Positions 36,003 through 47,204 are shown, counted from the first letter of the stretch. The stretch is DNA of 64,000 bases from Rhipidocladum racemiflorum (GCA_036346355.1 CM070578.1:18304501-18368500), one strand, 5' to 3'. Program-made: numbers and translations. Notes: generated from the sequence alone by a model not told the origin.

Positions 36003-36444
36003 ATGGTGATTCACTCGAACGCCCGCGAGCTGCAACTGCTGCAGAGCCGGAAGCCCGAGAGCACCTCGCCGCTGGCCAAGTTCAAGATGCACACCTGTGC
36101 TGGGAAATGTGCGACCGTCACCATGGAGGCCAAGGCGAGGTGACGTACATGGTGGCAGACAGGCTGGAGGTGACGCCCATGTCAGCCATCTCCAGCATCA
36201 CGCTGATCAACTAGTTCAGCGTGGGCAAGGACGTGGAGCTCGCCGAGAAGTTCATCAGTGTCGGCATGGACGAGGTGAATAGGGACACTTCATATTGCTT
36301 GCAATGAATAAGGGTTTGTTAACTCAGTGGTACTTTCTTCTTTCTTGTGTAATCTTGTTGTCTGTCAGGGGCTAGCTCTTCTGAGGGCTGCGCTGTACTC
36401 TTGACACTATTCTCTCTCACATCTTCCTGACCAAGAAGAAGTGA
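36003..36444 (+). pseudogene. DUF674 family pseudogene, C-terminal part with intron
   Basis: Translation gives YMVADRLEVTPMSAISSITL, then an in-frame TAG at 36212-36214, then VELAEKFISVGMDE. A GT-AG intron (36275-36368) follows and the next exon reads GLALLRAALYS, then after a frameshift SHIFLTKKK with a stop at 36442. This order (VTPMS-ISSITL, GMDEGL, LLRAAL, FLTKKK) is the conserved C-terminal end of plant DUF674 proteins. A frameshift is also present near 36145. The intron shows it is not a retrocopy. The family has no known function. The 5' part was lost or lies beyond the adjacent copia element. Confidence 0.78.
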
Positions 36445-36893
36445 ACCTAGTGATGCATACAAGATTACAACAAATCGGGAGAAGAAATCTTTAGTTGTTT
36501 AAGATGATCTATGCTGCATGTGTCCCTGTGTTTTGTCAGATACTAGTTTCGCTTCGCCTTGGTGTTGTACTGTAGTATGCCATTTTGGTTAATGTTAACA
36601 ACAATAGCGAACATCTAAATATGTCGAGCTGTCTTGTGTTTGTCTGCTACTGTATTCTATGTTCAATTGCGAACATCTCCATATTCTAGTAGTAATATAC
36701 TACAGTACTGTCTTGAATAATACACAGTAGTACTACTATTCGAAACATTTCTTTCATTTCGATTATTTTGCGAACCACACGACCACAAGGTTGTTGTTGT
36801 TCTCATTGCCTGACTGCACAGGATGGGCGTGCTCAGTTGAACGTACAGTGCAAGTGAGATCACCGTTCCGACTCCCAGCAACACATCAGTGGT
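36445..36893. other. Pseudogene 3' flank, no gene recognised
   Basis: AT-rich sequence after the DUF674 stop; probably the old 3' UTR followed by intergenic DNA. Confidence 0.4.
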
Positions 36894-36902
36894 GCAAGCA
36901 GT

Positions 36903-37817
36903 AAGGATAAAAAAGGTGAAATTTCGGGTTTTTCGGCCGAGATTTCGGATTTCGGACCCCCCTCCGAAATCCTAAATCTCGGCCGGATAAAAAATTTAAA
37001 AAATTCAAATTGCTACAGTGATCTCGGATTTCTCAGCGAGGCCAAAATCTTTTCAGCTGAAATTTGGTAGTTTTTTGCCGGATTTAATTTTTGTGCATTG
37101 GATTTTATTGGATTTAGGGTCAAGATCATCCACAAAAAAATTCAAAAATTTTTGACATGTTTTTAACCATTTTTTGGTCGGTTCAATTTATCTGTTATGA
37201 CTGTCCGAATTTTTTTAAAATTTTCAAGATTGTTCATCATCTGAAAATTTTATGAGAATATTATGGATGTGTTAGGACCATTCACAAAAATTTTCAAAAT
37301 TCTCTAAAGTGGTTTGAACTATTTTTCATTTAGGTGAAATTTATTAGTCTGTCTTTAGTATCACTATTTGAATTTTAAAAACTTTCTAAAGATTGATCAT
37401 CATCTGAAAATTTTATGAGAATATTATGAATGTGTTAGGACCATCCACACAAAATTTCAAAAATTTCTTACGTGGTTTGCACCATTTTCCATTCGGTTGA
37501 AATTTATCGGCCAGTCTTTTATTAGGACAATGGCAGTGTTAGATATATTTAAAAAAATTCCTCATGTTTGATCATTATCTGAAATTTTTATGGGAACTAA
37601 TCAGGACCATCCAAAAAAAATTTCAAAATTTTTTGATGTGTTTTGGACTATTTTTCGGTCGGTTCAATGTGAGCCGAGATCTCGGATTTCCCAGTAGAAA
37701 AAAAAAACGGATTTGAAATTTGGTTTTTGAATTTCGTCCGAAATTTTCGAATCTCGCCGAATTTTCAGATTTCGACCATTCCCGAGATAGAGTCCAAAAA
37801 CGAAATTTGAATCCTTG
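36903..37817. mobile_element. Unclassified non-coding element with 9-bp TSD (915 bp)
   Basis: The 9-bp sequence GCAAGCAGT stands on both sides (36894-36902 and 37818-37826). Ends AAGGAT and ATCCTT(g) are short inverted repeats. The outer parts are rich in cgagatttcggattt. The interior carries three diverged copies of a ~130-bp block (gatcatcatctgaaaatttt, atgagaatattatgaatgtg, accatccacaaaaaatttc). A 9-bp TSD fits Mutator-like elements, but the TIR is too short for a firm assignment. Confidence 0.65.
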
Positions 37818-38537
37818 GCAAGCAGTGTGTTAGGCCATCTCCAATATACATATTCCCGAGATAGAGTCCAAAAACGAAATTTGGATCCCTATATCTCCAT
37901 ATACATATTTCTTTAAAAAGATTTCTTCCCTATATCTCTTACCTCTCCAACTGCATTCCCCAAATCTCCTTCCATATTTTCTCCCTCCTTTATTATAATG
38001 ATATTTCATAACCATCATATGAGAAACGTTTATTTTTTACTGAGAAAAAAATCGAACGACTATTTTTAAATACAAAAATTTAAAATTTAAAATTTATTCT
38101 AACGACCATCGTAACAACTATATTGTAATGGCTATATGGTAATGGTTATATCGTAACGGCTATATCGTAACAGTTATATTGTAACGGCTATATTTTAACG
38201 CCCATCGTAACGGTTATATTGTGACGGTTATATTGTAACGGCTATATCGTAACAGCTATATTGTAACGGCTATATTTTTTTAAGGCTATATATACATAGC
38301 CATTTGCACTTCAGCACATTAAAGGTTTAAATATTTTAGTACAAATTATTGACACATAAAGGTGACAAAAGAATAAACACAAATTACAATTCTGGTTTTT
38401 CAGCGAATCCAAATCACTTAGGTTGGAAAGACATAGCTATTGGAACTGATCTAGTTCTGAAATTACAGACTAAACTTTCAAATGATAGTTCATGAATGTC
38501 ATCTTTAATTGACATGATCTTTGCATATGGTATTTAC

Positions 38538-39596
38538 CTTATGAAATTCCAGAGTATCGCCTTTTGCTTTTCGAATCTCAACCATATGAAGAAAGGGTGC
38601 AACTTGAAGTATCTGAGTGGTAATGCACAAGAAGTGTTAGGCAACAACATGCTTAAAGCAGATTCAGTTTGACAATTTTTCATATTACCTCAGTAGCAAC
38701 ATTGAGGTTTCTTTTCCTCCCTGCTTTTACCTTTTCCAGCCTTAACTGGTCAAACAATTAAAAAAGAGCTTATCATGCTTAAAATATCTATTTAAAGTTG
38801 GTATACATTATGTCATGAACCCATGGTTTTAAGAAAGATATCCATGAAAACAGTTATTGGGCAAGGCTGTGGGTTGCAGACCTTGTAATTTTTCTTCTGA
38901 TCAAAATACACAGGAATGAGTTGCAAAATCATAAACAAAAATGAATAGAAAATTGAGAATTCTAATTTGATAAAAAACTTGTAAAATTTTCTGAATCAAT
39001 GTACTATATAGATTTTATACCCAATGCACTGAAAGGCATAAAGAACTTGTATCATACAGTATGATTAACTAATTGACTTGAGCTTCAGTGGTCGATTTCT
39101 GAAAATTTGAAGTGCATATTTCCTAGCATGATTTAGGCCTTAGGGTGATGTCAGTAGAACGTCGAAAATCATGGCTCTTACTTTTAGATTATCACATAGC
39201 ACAGGTTCAAAGTTCTAGGTTACTACGGATGATATTGGGTTATCTCGTACCAGCTCTAAGTAAAATAAGTTTCCAAGATTGAGGCCCACTGACATTGAAA
39301 TCAGTTCAAATGCGTTGAGAGTTGCCGGTTCGTCTTCTTTCTTTTCTATCACATGGTGCTCTTGGAGAAGGTCAAATCACATAGTAAAACTAGTTAGTAG
39401 GTTGAATTCATGAGAGTTTCTGCATGAGGGAGAAAATAGAAATGCAAGAGTGTATGTCGCCATCCACTCACTTCTGAATCATTAAAGACAGCATCAACAT
39501 CATTCAGCGTTGTGTCATATTTTTTTATCAAACTCTGGGCGCTTGTAACCTTTTTTTGAACCACTCATCCTCTAATATTTCTGGAATTGTTATTCT
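38538..39596 (-). pseudogene. CIPK (CBL-interacting protein kinase) pseudogene, 3' half, introns kept
   Basis: Four exons read on the minus strand. 39472-39596 is the end of the kinase C-lobe (ITIPEILEDEWFKK, then KYDTTLNDVDAVFNDSE after frameshifts). About 39262-39358 is the NAF/FISL motif that binds CBL calcium sensors (PATLNAFELISMS, GLNLGNLF). 38689-38745 is LRLEKVKAGRKRNLNVATE, and 38538-38612 is ILQVAPFLHMVEIRK followed by AKGDTLEFHK, the PPI domain that contacts PP2C phosphatases. Splice sites of the last two exons are intact. The sequence fits the CIPK3/9/23/31 group. The exon with VKRETRF, the kinase ATP site and most of the kinase are missing or unrecognisable. A solo LTR lies 24 bp upstream of the first exon. 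Introns show DNA-level origin. Confidence 0.85.
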
Positions 39597-40558
39597 CTGC
39601 CACATTTCACCGGGAATATTTGTGACACCACGGAGTGTCGTAACCTTATTTAATGTGCTTGATAAGGTCAAAAACATTATAAAATATGGAATTAAGGTTA
39701 AAACCATACGCTATAAGGTTTAATCGCGTTTCCGGGGTTTTGGGCCTTTCCGGGGGAGTTTGGACCTAGGGGAAAGGGTCGTGGGCCTTGGTGGGGGAGA
39801 GTTTGAGTCCTTTTAGGAGTAGGAGACCAGTTTGGGCTGGTAAAAAGGGCTGCCCCTACCCCTGCCCTGCGCCCCCACCTCCCTCCTCCATGCCCTAGCC
39901 GCCACCCCCACCTTCCCCTCTTCCTCCTTGGCCGTGCGCCCCCACCCCCCCTTTGCCCCTTGCCTCTCCACCTCTCCACCACCTCTCCTCCACCCCCTTG
40001 CTGCCCTAGGGTGGCCTCCCCACCCTCTGCACCTCCAGGATCCATCCATTGGAGCGAGGAGCGAGGAGCAAACCAGGAGGAGATCCGTTCAGTTTTCGTG
40101 CGTTGGGCAAAGGTATGGCCATAGGAATCCTTGGGGTTGGTCTAGGTACTGTTCTAAGGATGTTTATCAAGTTTTTAGATCAATTGGTGGTGCTGGATTT
40201 GATTAGATTAGATGGATTCTTGAGTTGGTCACGTTCTCTGTTTCAGACAGCATGAGCAGTCGACCTAGGGTTCGGTTTTTCGCCAATTTAGAGTCCGAAT
40301 CTGGTCGTACGGATGTTGAAGAAGTTGTAGATAATTTCATTATCTTTTCGTGGATATAAAGAACGTCCAAATCCGATCAGCCGTTTGAAAGTTATGACTG
40401 TTTTACCGAGCGTGTTAAAATCTGTGACGTGATTGGAACAGATCACGGTATTTTGTAGATTAAATAACTTTAGAGTCCGAATCAGTCTTTCCATATACCT
40501 AGAAAAAGTTTGAAAATTTCCTAAGCTACGCGAGGATGTACTCTTTTAATTGATTTGG

Positions 40559-42984
40559 TGTAACACCTCGGCATTTAATATGCCCGAATGCTACCAAACA
40601 TAAGCTAAACAACATCTAAATACCACATTTAAACATAAATTCTAGCAAAGGTACATATGCTAAAAACCGATATTTCGGCAGCATCTCCTTTGTTTTTCCA
40701 TGAATTAACACAATATCAATATCATGGCAAGATATATCATAGCACACGACATCTAAAACATCAACATAAATGGATATATCATCAAATTACGCCAATAATA
40801 CCACGCTCAACCACTTCATAAACTAAAACGAAGCAAATAAGGAATCACTAGGATGCTAAATTAAACCATACATTAAGTTTAAGGCACAACTCTTAATATC
40901 ATGTCTCCAAGTGATTAATTATGGACTATGATGGTTGAGCTACGTGTAGAAGTGTAGCTAGACCCCTTTTTCCCGCATGCCGATCTCAAAGTACCTAAAA
41001 ACAACATAAAACACAAGCGTGAGTTCGAAAACTCAGCAAGCATATTGTAATGGACAACAAGATCATTTACAAGACAATAATACCTTACATCATATATAAC
41101 ATCTCATACTTGAGCACATAACAACATCATCATCATTAAATATGTATTGCAATGAAATGCAATGCAATGTTATGCTCATATCTCCTTGGAAACTCATACC
41201 GGTATGGTTGAGTACACACCCGTCGGTGTGCACCCTTTTTCCCCCCTTCCATCCCGAAGATGGAGGGTGCCTACTCCTCGCTTCCATTCACCACGTGGAT
41301 GGAATCACGATGTAGGTCTTACTCAATGGCGTTCCGGACTAGTCATAACTTTCTCACCGACCTTGCCGGACTAGTTATGACTTTCTCACCGCCCTCGCCC
41401 TATCTCATGTCATGCATGCAACTATGCCAATTATCATATTTCACATGTACATAAACATATGGCATCTCATCATGACAAATATTACACATGGCATCGAATC
41501 ATGATAAGTATAGACACATAGCATCATATCATGATAATCATACTCAATATATCATTGGAAAACAGCAAGCAAGGCAAGTGATCATAGCAAGTATTCAATC
41601 TTTCATCCAATATCAACAAGCAACCTACAATCCGCTATACATTACAACACACTTGCCTCAACCGCGGGCGACGGATTTGTGGGAAGTCGAGGGCACTCCC
41701 GGTGTCACACCACCTGCACATAGGCATCACACACTCACAATCATGCCCACAAAACAGTACACAAATCCCCATCTAACCCGACATTGCCCACTACTCGCAA
41801 AACCTAAAAACAGAGGTTCTGTCCCGTCGGGACAGCAGCCTTGCAAAAGGCATAACTTGAGTTATGGGACTCCGAATGAATTAAACGAGTACACCCTCGC
41901 GTAGCTTAGGAAATTTCCCAACTTTCTCTAGGTATATGGAAAGTCTGATTCGGCCTCTAAAGTTGTTTAATCTACAGATTACCGAGATCTGTTCCAATCG
42001 CGTCATAGATTTTAACACGCTCGGTAAAACGGCCATAACTTTCAAACGGATGATCGGATTTTAACGTGCTTTATGTCCACGGAAATATAATTAAATTATC
42101 TACAACTTCTTTTAAGTCCGTACGGACAGATTCGGAATCTAAATGGACGAAAACTCGAAACCTAGCCCGACTGCTCAATCTGCCCGAAAACAGAAACGTG
42201 GCAACGTCTAGATCTAACCCAAAGAACTCCAACCCAGCACCACCAATTGATTTAAAAACTTCATAAACACCCTAAGAACAGTACCTAGATCAAACCCAAG
42301 GATCCCCATGATCATACCTTTGCCCAACGAACGAATCTCCAATAGATCTCCTCGCGGATCGCTCCTCGCTCCACGCTCCTCGCTCCTCGCTCCTCGCTCC
42401 TCGCTCCTCGCTCCAACGGATGGATCCACAAGGTGCAGAGGTGTGGAGACCACCCTAGGGCAGCAAGGGGGTGGAGGAGAGGTGGTGGAGAGGTGGTGGA
42501 GAGGTGGGGAGCAATGGGGCAAAGGGGGAGGTGGAGGCGCACAAGAGGGAGAGGGAGAGGGGGTGGCGGCTAGGGCTTAGGAGGGGGAGGGAGAGGTGGG
42601 GGCGCCCAAGGGCAGGGGGAACACGCCCAAAAGGCTGGTGGGGAGCTCTTTTACCAGCCCCCACACCCAATCCTAGTCCGTTACGGAGACCTACTCCATC
42701 CCACCAAAGCCCACCAAGGCCCAAACTCCCCCGGGAAAGCCCAAAACCCCGGAAACGGCCCGGAAATGCCCCGAAAAAGCTATTAACCTCCATATCCTAT
42801 AGTTTTAACCTTAATTCCACATCTCATAATGTTATTAACCTTATCATGCACGTTAAATAAGGTTACGACACTCCGTGGTGTCACAACGCTTCAAAAGGCC
42901 CAAAAACGCGAGTAAACCTCAAGCCGAAAGGTTTTATTCTCTAATTTCACCTTCTATAACGTCACGCCAAACCGTAGTGTCACA
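40559..42984 (-). mobile_element. Gypsy-type solo LTR B, inverted, nested inside LTR A
   Basis: On the minus strand it starts TGTGACACTACGG (at 42984) and ends cgaggtgttaca (at 40559). It is flanked by TTTGG (40554-40558 and 42985-42989). It is the same family as LTR A: both have cggagtgtcgtaacctta, ctgctgtcccgacgggac, and accgtcggtgtg-type blocks. It is about 97 bp longer than A at the start. A heptamer array cgctcct (42359-42412) is expanded compared with A (about 40055). ORFs at 41488-42860 are spurious. Confidence 0.88.
42359..42415. repeat. (CGCTCCT)n heptamer array in LTR B
   Basis: About seven to eight tandem copies of cgctcct, one reading cgctcca. LTR A has only two to three copies at the equivalent position (gcgaggagcgaggag). 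Confidence 0.9.
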
Positions 42985-44242
42985 TTTGGAGTCTTAGAAC
43001 CCGAGTTATGCCTTTTGGAAGGCTGCTGTCCCGACGGGACAAAACCGCTGTTTTTGGGTTTTGCGAGTAGTTGGCAATGTCGGGGTAGATGAGGGTTTGC
43101 GTACTATTTTGTGGACATGATTGTGAGTGTGTGGTACCTATGTGCAGGTGGTGCGACCCCGGGAGTGCCTTCTACTTCCCGCCAATTCGTTGCTTGTGGT
43201 TGAGGCAAGTGTATTGTAATGGATAGCGGTTTGTAGGTTGCTTGTTGAGAATAGATGAAATTGGGTATATGATATGATCACATGCCATGCTTTAATGATT
43301 GCCAATGATATGATGAATATGCTTACTATGTTATGATGCCATGTGTTAATGTAAGAGTGATTTATGATGTTGGCATATTTGCATACATGACATGGCATGA
43401 TACATGGCCCGGGCGGTGAGAAAGTCATAACTAATCCGGGGAAGGTCGGTGAGAAAGTTATGACTAATCCGGAGAGCCAATGAGTAAGTCCTATATTGTG
43501 ATTTCATTCACCGCGGTGAACGGAAGCGAGGAGTAGGCACCCTCCATCTTCGGGATGGAAGGGGGAGAGAGGGTGCACACCGACGGGTGTGTACTCAACC
43601 ATACCGGTATGAGTTTCCAAGGAGACATGAGCATCGCATTGCACTTCATACATATTGATGATGATGATAATATGTGACCATGAATGAGATGGTTTACATG
43701 ATGTGAGATACTATTGCTATGTAATTGTTTATGTTTGTACCATTGCAATATACTTGCTGAGTGATGAACTCACACTTGTGTTTATGTTGTTTTCTTTTAG
43801 GTACCATGAATCCGACATGCGGGAAAGGGAGCTAGTTACACGACATCACTTAGCATCACACATTTAAACAATGACATGTTCCTTCCCTTATGGTTATAGT
43901 TAATTCATTGAACTAAACTATGGTTTCGATGATTCGTTGGTCGTTATGAGTAATTGATTAGTCCATATTTGTCATGTGATGGATAGAATTTATATCCTTA
44001 GTGGTATGGTGGCTGTTTTTTTTCGTTTGATCATGTTATTGCTATCGTTCGTTATGCCACATTGACATGTTATTATTGTTGTTGCTTCAATTCATGTTAA
44101 AACAAAGGAGATGCTGCCGAAATCTCGGTTTTTAGTATGTGCGCCTTTGCTGGAATTTATGTTTAATTATGGTATTTAGATGTTGTTTAGCTTTTTGTTT
44201 GGTAGCATTCAGGCATAGTAAATGCCGGGGTGTTACAATATT

Positions 44243-45381
44243 CATCGGTTGATGAATATTACTGACATGATGTGATCTACTAGCTTACCGGGAAGGCGGG
44301 AATATTTTCTGACCTTGTTTCACTGAATTCCTTCTAACGTTCCCTCTCTGCACTTCTCATCTAAGAAAAAATGTGTTGAACTAACATGAAAGGGCTCACG
44401 GTTTCTCGTCCACTGCTTTCTCTTGACAAAGTAATCTTTTCTTTCAACTGTGCTGACGACATTTGTAGGAACAAGTTTTAATTTTTTTAGAAGCTAAAAT
44501 TTTTAAGCAGCAGTGAAATATTTACCAATTCTATTTTTATTGTCCATCTCTGTCCCTCTATTCCTACAGTCGCACGACAATTCTTCTACGGAAATATTCT
44601 AGACATGAAGCTTAAGCAAGTTAGAAATGAACAAAACAAACAAAGCAAAACTTGTTGAAGCTGCTATAAAATAAACAAGGGATTTTTGCTGTTGATATGA
44701 AGTATACATAAAAATCAGAACCAAAATAACTCAAACCTGTGTTCTTTTTTGTGACGAAGAACAAAACTGTTCTGCCAAGATGCAAACATCAGGCACGGAA
44801 GCGCACAAGACCTATCCACCTGCGCACTGAGCGCCTTGGTGGCCTGCCTCATGCTGGTCGTCCCCGAGCCGCTGTCACCTGCGACGATGACGACGCCCTC
44901 ATCCTCGGGCGGCTCGGACACAGAGGTGGACCTGGGGAAATCCGTCGTCGCCCAGAGCGGTCAGACAAATAAACATGGCCAGCGGTGGCTCTACGGGACG
45001 TATCCGAAGGGAGAAGAGGTGGGCCAAGCAAGGACGGAGCGGTGCGGACCGGTTCGGCGACGAAGAGGACGATGGCGAGTCGCACCGAGTCGAGGACGAA
45101 GACGACAGAACGGCGCCACGGACGGAGAGACGTGGACCTGGTCGATGACGAAGAGGACGAAGCGGCGGAGCTGTCACCTCCTCGCAGGACGGAGCCTCCT
45201 CCAGGTCGTTCCTCGCAGGCGCGGGGGGAAGTGGCCGTTGCTGATCGAACGAGATGGGGAATGCAGAGACCTTTCCCTAAAATTGGAGATGGCGATTAGG
45301 AAGCTTTTGGAGTGGGTTTGCACGGAGGGATGCGCATATTTTTATGTAGAGAATCGGTATAACGAAACTCTTGAGATGGCC
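44243..45381 (-). other. Right arm of PIF/Harbinger-like element 1 with GC-rich minus-strand segment
   Basis: 44243-44700 is AT-rich, probably remaining intron or upstream sequence of the CIPK fragment (ITIPEIL exon side). 44715-45300 is GC-rich, and the minus strand is open in overlapping frames (for example SEPPEDEGVVIVAGDSGSGT near 44900). This may be a second captured gene fragment; I cannot name it. Confidence 0.4.
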
Positions 45382-45401
45382 TTAGAGCATCTCTAAAAAG
45401 G

Positions 45402-46128
45402 AGCATATCCAGGGGGAGATATCTAGTGCAAACCCCCTTTACTGTGAAAACTCCGTGAAACCCACGTGTAAAAGTTTTGAAAAATTCTCAAAAAATTATC
45501 ATACGTAGGGGAGATGAGGTTCTACAACCCTGTAAAATTTGAAGACCAAACTCAATTGCATTTGAAAGATATAAAAAAGACAAATTCAGTATAAATAGTG
45601 ACTTTTCACTATTTAGCACTATTCATTTTGCAATTTGTCTTTTTCATATATTTCAAATACAATTGAGTTTGGTCTTCAAATTTCACAAGGTTGTAGAACC
45701 TCACCTCCTCTACGTATGGTAATTTTTTGAGAATTTTTCAAAACTTTTATACGTGGGTTTCACGAAGTTTTCACGGTAAGGAGGGTTTTCACTAGATATG
45801 TTGCCGCATATCCAGTGCAATTAAAGGTTTGGTGTAATTATTGTGCAATCTAACTAAAAAAATTTTCAAAAAATTCTGGAAAAAATCATGGATGTAAATC
45901 TCAACTTACCCCATCTGCGTATAAAATTTCATGATCAAATTCGTCCTATGCTAAATTTGTCTTTTTTGTAACTTCTAGCATAGGACGAATTTGATCATGA
46001 AATTTTATACGTAGATGGGGTAAGTTGAGATGTACATCCATGATTTTTTTTCAGAATTTTTTAAAACTTTTTTTAGTTGGATTGCACGGTGATTACACCA
46101 AACCTTTGTTTGCATTGGATATGCCCCC
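45402..46128. mobile_element. Composite double-hairpin (foldback) element, 727 bp
   Basis: Flanked by the 11-bp duplication CTCTAAAAAGG (45391-45401, 46129-46139). Outer ends agcatatccaggggg and ggatatgcccccc are inverted repeats. Inside are two consecutive hairpins: 45416-45801 (arms about 185 bp, meeting at ctatttagcac near 45620) and 45806-46124 (arms about 147 bp with a loop of about 24 bases at 45953-45976). A 9-11 bp TSD suggests a Mutator-like, non-autonomous origin. No ORF. Confidence 0.8.
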
Positions 46129-46557
46129 CTCTAAAAAGGCTCTTTAAAACTCACTCTCTGTAAGTTATATTTAGAAAACTCTCTATAAAAATCTGACTCC
46201 CCATATCTCCTTTCTCTCCAACAAAACTTTCTATTTTCTCTCCCCTATAACGTTTATTTTTTTAACCGGTTAAATTCAAACAGTTACATTTAAATGCGGG
46301 AATTTTAAATTCGAAATTTATTGTAATGACCACGTTGTAACAGTTATTTTTCAATGGGTAAATTCGAACGGCTATATTCCAGTTCAGGAATTTTAAATTC
46401 AAAATTTATTGCAACGGTCATTTTTAAAATATTGTACTAATTGAGTCATGTTCCAACGGTCATCTTAACGGCTATATTATTCTTGTGTATATATACATAC
46501 CCATTTGCAGTTCAAAATCTTGCACGTTTCTTGTTCTTCACTACCAACAATACCTCA

Positions 46558-46990
46558 ATGAGTCGTCGAAATTTAGTCTCACAATGTCTCTAAGAAGATG
46601 AGGAGTCCGAGAGAAATAATGAGTACGTATTTCTTCTAACAACAGGATACCTAGCACACATGGAAGATCAGGTTGTTAATATTCCACGCCATGGCGGTTC
46701 TACTCCTGGCCATCAAGTCGTTCATCGCAATAGACAAGAAGGACATGCTAGATTGTTCCAAGACTATTTTGTTGATCCTCCTATCTATGGGGCAACCCTC
46801 TTTCGGCGTAGGATTGGAATTATTCGTTCTTTATTTTCTTCGCATATTATGCTGATCTCCTGTCCTCGGCTCAACCTTCTTTTCGGCATAGGTTTCGAAT
46901 GAATCGTTCCTTATTTTTTCGCATCTTGCATGCTGTAGAAGTGCATGAGCAAGGAGAAAAATTATCGTTCACTATATTCTTAATTTCACA
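46558..46990 (+). pseudogene. PIF/Harbinger transposase, N-terminal fragment
   Basis: It starts ATGAGTCGTCGAAAT (MSRRNLVSQCL, then a stop). Later it reads HGGSTPGHQVVHRNRQEGHA, RLFQDYFVDPPIYG and TLFRRR. This matches the conserved N-terminal segment of plant PIF/Pong-type transposases, where RLYNDYF and FRRRFRM-SR-LF motifs precede the DDE core. The FRRR-IIRSLF segment occurs twice (46800 and 46890: FRHRFRMNRSLFFRILHAVE), so a piece of about 90 bp is duplicated. The DDE catalytic region is absent. Confidence 0.75.
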
Positions 46991-47019
46991 TGCGATTTCC
47001 TCTATGTGATTAATTGTCC

Positions 47020-47130
47020 AAGCATGCACTTCACTCACTTTCTTCGATTCTTTATCCATCTTTATGCATTACACTAGACAAGAAAACACAAGACAAAAAT
47101 TTTGTATTATCAACTTTTGATCATACTAGT
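47020..47130. repeat. Flank repeat copy 1 (see 53222-53410)
   Basis: aagcatgcacttcactcact ... ttatccatctttatgcatta ... gatcatactagtagcag recurs to the right of the LINE as two partial tandem copies. Confidence 0.8.
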
Positions 47131-47204
47131 AGCAGATAGAATAATATTCCCTTGATTTATCCTAACATTTTATATTTCAACAATATCACATGGGCCTCAA
47201 TAAT

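Larger units (their letters stand above)
39621..44237 (+). mobile_element. Gypsy-type solo LTR A, split by solo LTR B
   Basis: Starts TGTGACACCACGGAG (39621) and ends gccggggtgttaca (44237), flanked by ATATT (39616-39620 and 44238-44242). Its two parts are 39621-40558 and 42990-44237 (about 2186 bp in total), separated by LTR B. The GC-rich early part holds the ORFs at 39698-40206, which are not genes. No internal domain. It sits in the CIPK fragment. Confidence 0.88.
37833..45381. mobile_element. PIF/Harbinger-like element 1, carrying a CIPK fragment
   Basis: The left end GGCCATCTCCAAT and the right end (complement GGCCATCTCAAGAG) share a 9-bp perfect TIR and are flanked by TTA (37830-37832, 45382-45384), the PIF/Harbinger target. 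The left subterminal region has repeated taacggctatat motifs and ctatatatacatagccattt (about 38283), matching the same region of the neighbouring transposase-bearing element (46440-46515). No transposase was found. Without the nested LTRs at 39621-44237 the element is about 2.9 kb. It contains the CIPK pseudogene and a GC-rich minus-strand segment. The element boundaries are inferred from short TIRs. Confidence 0.6.

Noticed and set aside
39698..42860. Several ORFs over 90 codons on both strands
   Set aside because: They fall in LTR A and LTR B and come from shared GC-rich LTR sequence.
44836..45396. 186-codon plus-strand ORF
   Set aside because: It is opposite an equally open minus-strand frame in a GC-rich patch and runs through the transposon end; no domain.
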